Source of the DNA: Dysidea avara
Taxonomy: Eukaryota; Porifera; Demospongiae; Dictyoceratida; Dysideidae
Direction of reading: 5' to 3'
DNA length: 64,000 nt
Assembly: GCF_963678975.1 (NCBI RefSeq)
Contig: NC_089274.1
Span: 21,103,133 to 21,167,132 of the forward strand
The position numbers were made by a program, and so were the translations under genes. Shown here piece after piece: positions 60,191-64,000 of the stretch. Each line of letters begins with the position of its first letter. The first letter of the stretch is position 1. A model generated the notes under the pieces. It had not been told where the DNA came from. It did not search any database and saw only the letters and a list, made by a program, of their open reading frames with translations.

Positions 60191-61892
60191 CACGATACCA
60201 TCTCTGAACCCACAGGATTCGATTGTGGTTATAAGTTACAGTTAAACGAAAGGTCAGGAAGAAACACGGATGATTGTAGGATTGATATAAAATGTGAGTA
60301 TGTTATTTATCTTTTAAAAAATACTGTTTCGTTTATATGAAACTGACTTGTGTTAGGGGAAGCCCCTTAGTGAGGATTAGTATAACATGTATGCACCTAT
60401 CAATGCTCCTACCCCCAGTACGGGATTTGTCAACTTAAGAGTGGTAAAGTATTCACCCACTTCATGATCAGTTGCATCTTGAAGTCCCTTATTTACATGG
60501 TGGAAATTAGGCATTAAAAGTGCCCCTCTAATCCCCCCTGTTTATCACTACTGAGAGTTACAACAAATGATATGTGCATTGCTACTCAAATGATACTGCG
60601 TGAGTCATGCATGTACATAGATCTTTAACCAATGATACCATGACATTGACAACCCTGAAATGCCACAGTGCTGTTGTGCAGCCAAGTACATAGTGTGATA
60701 TGTTGAAATGATCACTGTGTGTAGATGGTAGAGTAAGCTTAAGCATGTTATTTTAATTTATTAATGGCTGATCCTAATGCAAACATACATACTGAAGTTC
60801 TGATCCTTTCCCAGAAAATTGTCTAAACTCACAGGGGCATAGGGAGGGGGTTCAGCCCCCCGTAAAATTTAGACTTCAGAGTTTACAGCAGGACCCTATA
60901 AACACACCATTTAGTGTAGCAGGACAAAATGAGTGAGTGATAGTGTATGGCACAGCACAACAATTTGTAAATCTTGCATTCATCTCTCAGGGAAGGATTT
61001 ACAGAGGTAACATGAGCCCTCTTGAAAAGATCGATATACTCTAATAGAACAGTCAGGTATATACTCTAATAGAGCATGCTTCATTAGTGGAGTTTTTCAA
61101 ACATTCTAACATTAAATGCAAAACTGAGCATGACCTTATACTGCTATAGCTTTGGTGTGCAGTGTTTAAAGATATAGAACTCCAGTAGTTTATCATTTGG
61201 GCATGTAAAATGAATCCATGCGATACATATTTGTGGTTATAATGTTTTGATTGTAAGTCATTTCATTTCTATCAGTGGATTCATGGTTCCTATACCAGTG
61301 GGATAACCATCACTTGTAGATGTCTATATGTGTCTCTATGTGTTATGCTGTCTGTTCCACTATGCATATGTAGTACTAGCTTCATCCCAGGGGCACTCGT
61401 AAGCTATTTTTTGCATAAAATATAGCAATTTGCTGAGGTTTGATTCATTAAAATATTGAAATTCTCTCAGTGGCTGGGGGCTGTGCCCCCCAAACCCCTG
61501 CTTGCTTCTGGTAACTCAATATTGTTGTTGGAACCCCCCTTCAAAAAACCTTGACTACACCCCTGACTCAATAGTTACATTTTTTGCCTTTCTGTGGCTT
61601 TTCTATTAGAGTAAACCTGATTGCTCTATATAGAGTGTCTCGTTCTTAAAGCAATCTGCTTGTAAACTTCATGTTAGTTTCTGTAACTGTGCTGTTGCAG
61701 TCATGCATGTACATGCTGCCAATCTTGATTGACTGGTTATGATCATGCTGCTGTATGTCTACATAAGTACAAATTTCTACGGAACCTAAACAAACCACTC
61801 CTCCCCTATGTCCCTGAACCTGACATCTGATTTCTTTATAAATTGTTTTATGTGTTCTTATGCTAAATGTTGAGTTAGTGTGATTGCATAGG
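60191..61892. other. Intergenic region between DXO and the RapZ-C/WWE/Nudix gene
   Basis: Head-to-head spacer of 1.7 kb. The first few hundred bases must hold the DXO promoter. A 734-bp hAT-like element fills 60832-61565. No coding exon was seen. Confidence 0.5.
60832..61565. mobile_element. Non-autonomous hAT-like element with CAGGGG ends
   Basis: It begins CAGGGGCATAGGGAGGGGG and ends ACTACACCCCTG; ACTCA stands before (60827-60831) and after (61566-61570). G-rich and C-rich subterminal tracts resemble the 123-972 element, also with a 5-bp duplication. The inside carries two TACTCTAATAGA motif copies (61035-61080). Confidence 0.6.
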
Positions 61893-63710
61893 ATGGAGGC
61901 AGAGAAGGTTCAAATAAGATTTATTTCTGCTCGTGCTCCAACCAAACCATCAACAGTGGCAACAGTTAGTGATGATGATGATAAGATAGTTGTAGACCTG
62001 AGGGAGCATCATGATCTTATTAAACCTTCTGAGCATGACACGTGGGCTAATACCATGATAACACCTCTTAGGGACAGGTGGGTGTGTCATGATGTGTCCT
62101 GTTACTATGGTGCTGATTGCTAGGATAATGATAACATGGGTGTTCAGGACAGCTGCTGCTGGGAGACACCTCACTGACCTGGTATCCAAGGTGGACAAGT
62201 TGCTAAGTGACAAGGAGAGGCAACAACTCGAGGTGTTAGTATACTGTGACACTGGTAAACACCTCAGTGTAGTGTTTGTGGAGAAACTTGTTGATTATTA
62301 CACTCATGAGAGCGACCATCGATGTAACCTTATGGTTACTAGGAAACACAAGGATGCATTTGCTGGCGAGTGGGGCAAGAACAAGCGATTTGTGTGGCAA
62401 CATTATTGCAAAACTAGTACTGATGAGAGAAATGATATGAACATCTCTCACTCATTCTCAACTTGGAAGGTGTTTACAAGTGATGAAATCGAGGAAGCTT
62501 TTCAGAAAGACCCTTACGCTAAGGAGGTCACTATTGGTGACTATGTCTGTAACTTTGAAACTGGATTTGTTCTCCGCCAGAAGACAAAACATTGTTTTAG
62601 GCTTCGTTGTACAATGATTCCTAGTGAAGATAAGTTTCTGACATACACACAGTTAACTCCACAGTTATTCAAATCAGCTGCTCGTGGTTACAATGCAGCT
62701 GGCATACTACCAGTGTGTGTTGACCCTCTTTCCAATGGTGTGGTGTGCTTGTTAGGGGAGATGACATATGACACTTTCACCTGGTGTGATTTTGGGGGAC
62801 TGAGAAGTCGACTGAAATTATGGTATGTCTAAATGATGTGGGTAGCTGAGACATGCACAAGTACAGTTATATTTGCAAAGGGTTAATTTTTTAGTGACTT
62901 AATTAATCAGATTTCACACAATTTTAATCTGTATCAAGGTACAGTGGATGTGCGAGGACCAGCTCAGGTTACTGTGAATAAATCACCTGTGTTAACTAGT
63001 TGTAAATATTCACACAAGCAAACTTTGACTAACTGTTGAAGCATTTCACAAGTAATTATCTGGCTTCCCACTTTCGATAGGAGCAATAAGAATACGAGTG
63101 TAATTTTAGCCCAAGCTGTGAAAAACGCCAAAGTTTATTTTATGTGAATGTTTCCAAAACTATGATACATATCTTAATTGTTATGTCAATGATTTACAAA
63201 ACTGATTGTTTCATTGTCTATTTGATTACAAATACCAGCATCTCATAGTTAACACTCAAGAGTGTGGTTATTTTTTCAATACACATTACAGGGAGGATCA
63301 CTCACGTACAGCTGCCAGAGAATGTTACGAAGAGACACTTGGAGTTCTTGGTACCTGTGATGAGTTGTATGCTATGGCTGGTCATGATGATGTATTTAAG
63401 GTAATTGTGTTTGAACTTACGTGTGTGTATGTGAATGTTCTCTGTAGGTATACAATACAGGCACAAATTATGTAGCTCACTTTGTGCCGATGCCATTCAA
63501 AGACTACCCTTCATTGTTCAACAAGGAGCGTAGTGATCATTTGGAGATGTGTCAGTTAAGGTGTGCGAGTCTCCATAGTCATGTCAGCAGTGATGTCATA
63601 ATAACCATAGGTGGGTGCAGCTAGCAGACTTGAGGTCAGCAACTAAACAAGCTCGTCGACAAGTGTCTTGTGTTGAAGTGAGAGTGAACACTGTGCCAAC
63701 TGGACCTGAT
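61893..63710 (+). CDS. RapZ-C-like, WWE and Nudix three-domain protein (3' part beyond the window)
   Basis: Exons: 61893-62077, 62148-62822, 63292-63400, 63448-63560, 63611-63710 (phases 2,2,0,2,0); 394 codons so far, still open. Residues about 5-112 resemble the C-terminal domain of bacterial RapZ: DLREHHDLIKP, NTMITPLRDR, and VLVYCDTGKHLSVVFVEKL in place of the GGxHRSV loop. Residues about 141-215 look like a WWE domain: FVWQHY, WKVFTSDEIEEAF, YVCNFETGFVLRQ, ending RLRC. Residues about 240 onward are Nudix-like: YNAAGILPV, WCDFGG, then EDHSRTAARECYEETLG. WWE domains bind ADP-ribose units and Nudix enzymes can cleave them, so a role in ADP-ribose or nucleotide metabolism is inferred. Exon 2 could start at 62124 in the same frame; 62148 gives the tighter fit. 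Nothing after 63710 was recognised as an exon. Confidence 0.68.
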
Positions 63711-64000
63711 GTAAGTGATAGTGTGGCGAGATGATAAACTGGTACGGATGACCTGAGTCTGGTATAAAATAACAGGCAAGACTACTCATTAAGGTCACCT
63801 TGGTAAAATTAAGGACGTTGAGTGAGAATGTAGTGCTGCAAATACAATCGTTTGTTTTTAACACCGAGACCGCTATAACGGTGTTTATCTGTTACTAAAG
63901 GATTTGACTATTTATGGGTTTGTATACTATTGAAGGTGTGAAGGGTAGTAAGCATTTAAAAACTGGTGTGAATGGTTCCCGTACACAGGGCTTAAAACAT

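Overview
The window reads as nuclear DNA of an animal with split genes and classic GT-AG introns. Many introns are only 50-100 bp, while others run to several kb and are full of small DNA transposons and (TG)n tracts. It carries metazoan families: an FMNL-type formin, a PLP/M6-like proteolipid, an SBK kinase, METTL23, DXO and ribosomal protein eL38. A sponge (demosponge) or another early-branching animal fits best. That placement is inferred from gene content and architecture and was not tested.

Layout. From 1.4 to 28.7 kb on the + strand lies a tandem family of type II membrane proteins. Each has a short cytosolic tail, a membrane anchor, a coiled-coil or Thr/Ser-rich stalk, a thrombospondin type-1 repeat and a C-terminal fucosyltransferase-like domain. 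One copy (1443-6569) is compact. One (7947-28716) is stretched by repeat-rich introns. Between them sits an orphan anchor plus coiled-coil cassette (6724-7569) that may be an alternative 5' end of the downstream gene. An intronless SBK-type kinase follows on the - strand (29143-30180). METTL23 is on + (33.4 or 35.2 to 40.3 kb). It meets the 25-exon FMNL-type formin on - (40329-49000) tail to tail, with 51 bp between stop codons. The formin shares a head-to-head promoter region with RPL38 (49512-49937, +). A PLP/M6-like tetraspan gene (51938-55986, +) meets DXO (56048-60190, -) tail to tail, with 61 bp between stops. At the right edge is a gene with RapZ-C-like, WWE and Nudix domains (61893 to beyond 63710, +), cut by the window end.

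All exon chains were built by hand from GT/AG sites, reading phase and family similarity. Every chain given closes in frame. The weakest links are METTL23 exon 1, the 17-nt formin microexon, the first exon of the 1443 gene and the fate of the 6724 cassette.

The most unusual items are the TSP1/fucosyltransferase-like tandem genes, the RapZ-C/WWE/Nudix fusion, and a dispersed odd-length palindrome, CTCTA-N-TAGAG, scattered in at least 14 places in both orientations. I saw no tRNA, rRNA, CRISPR array or viral gene.
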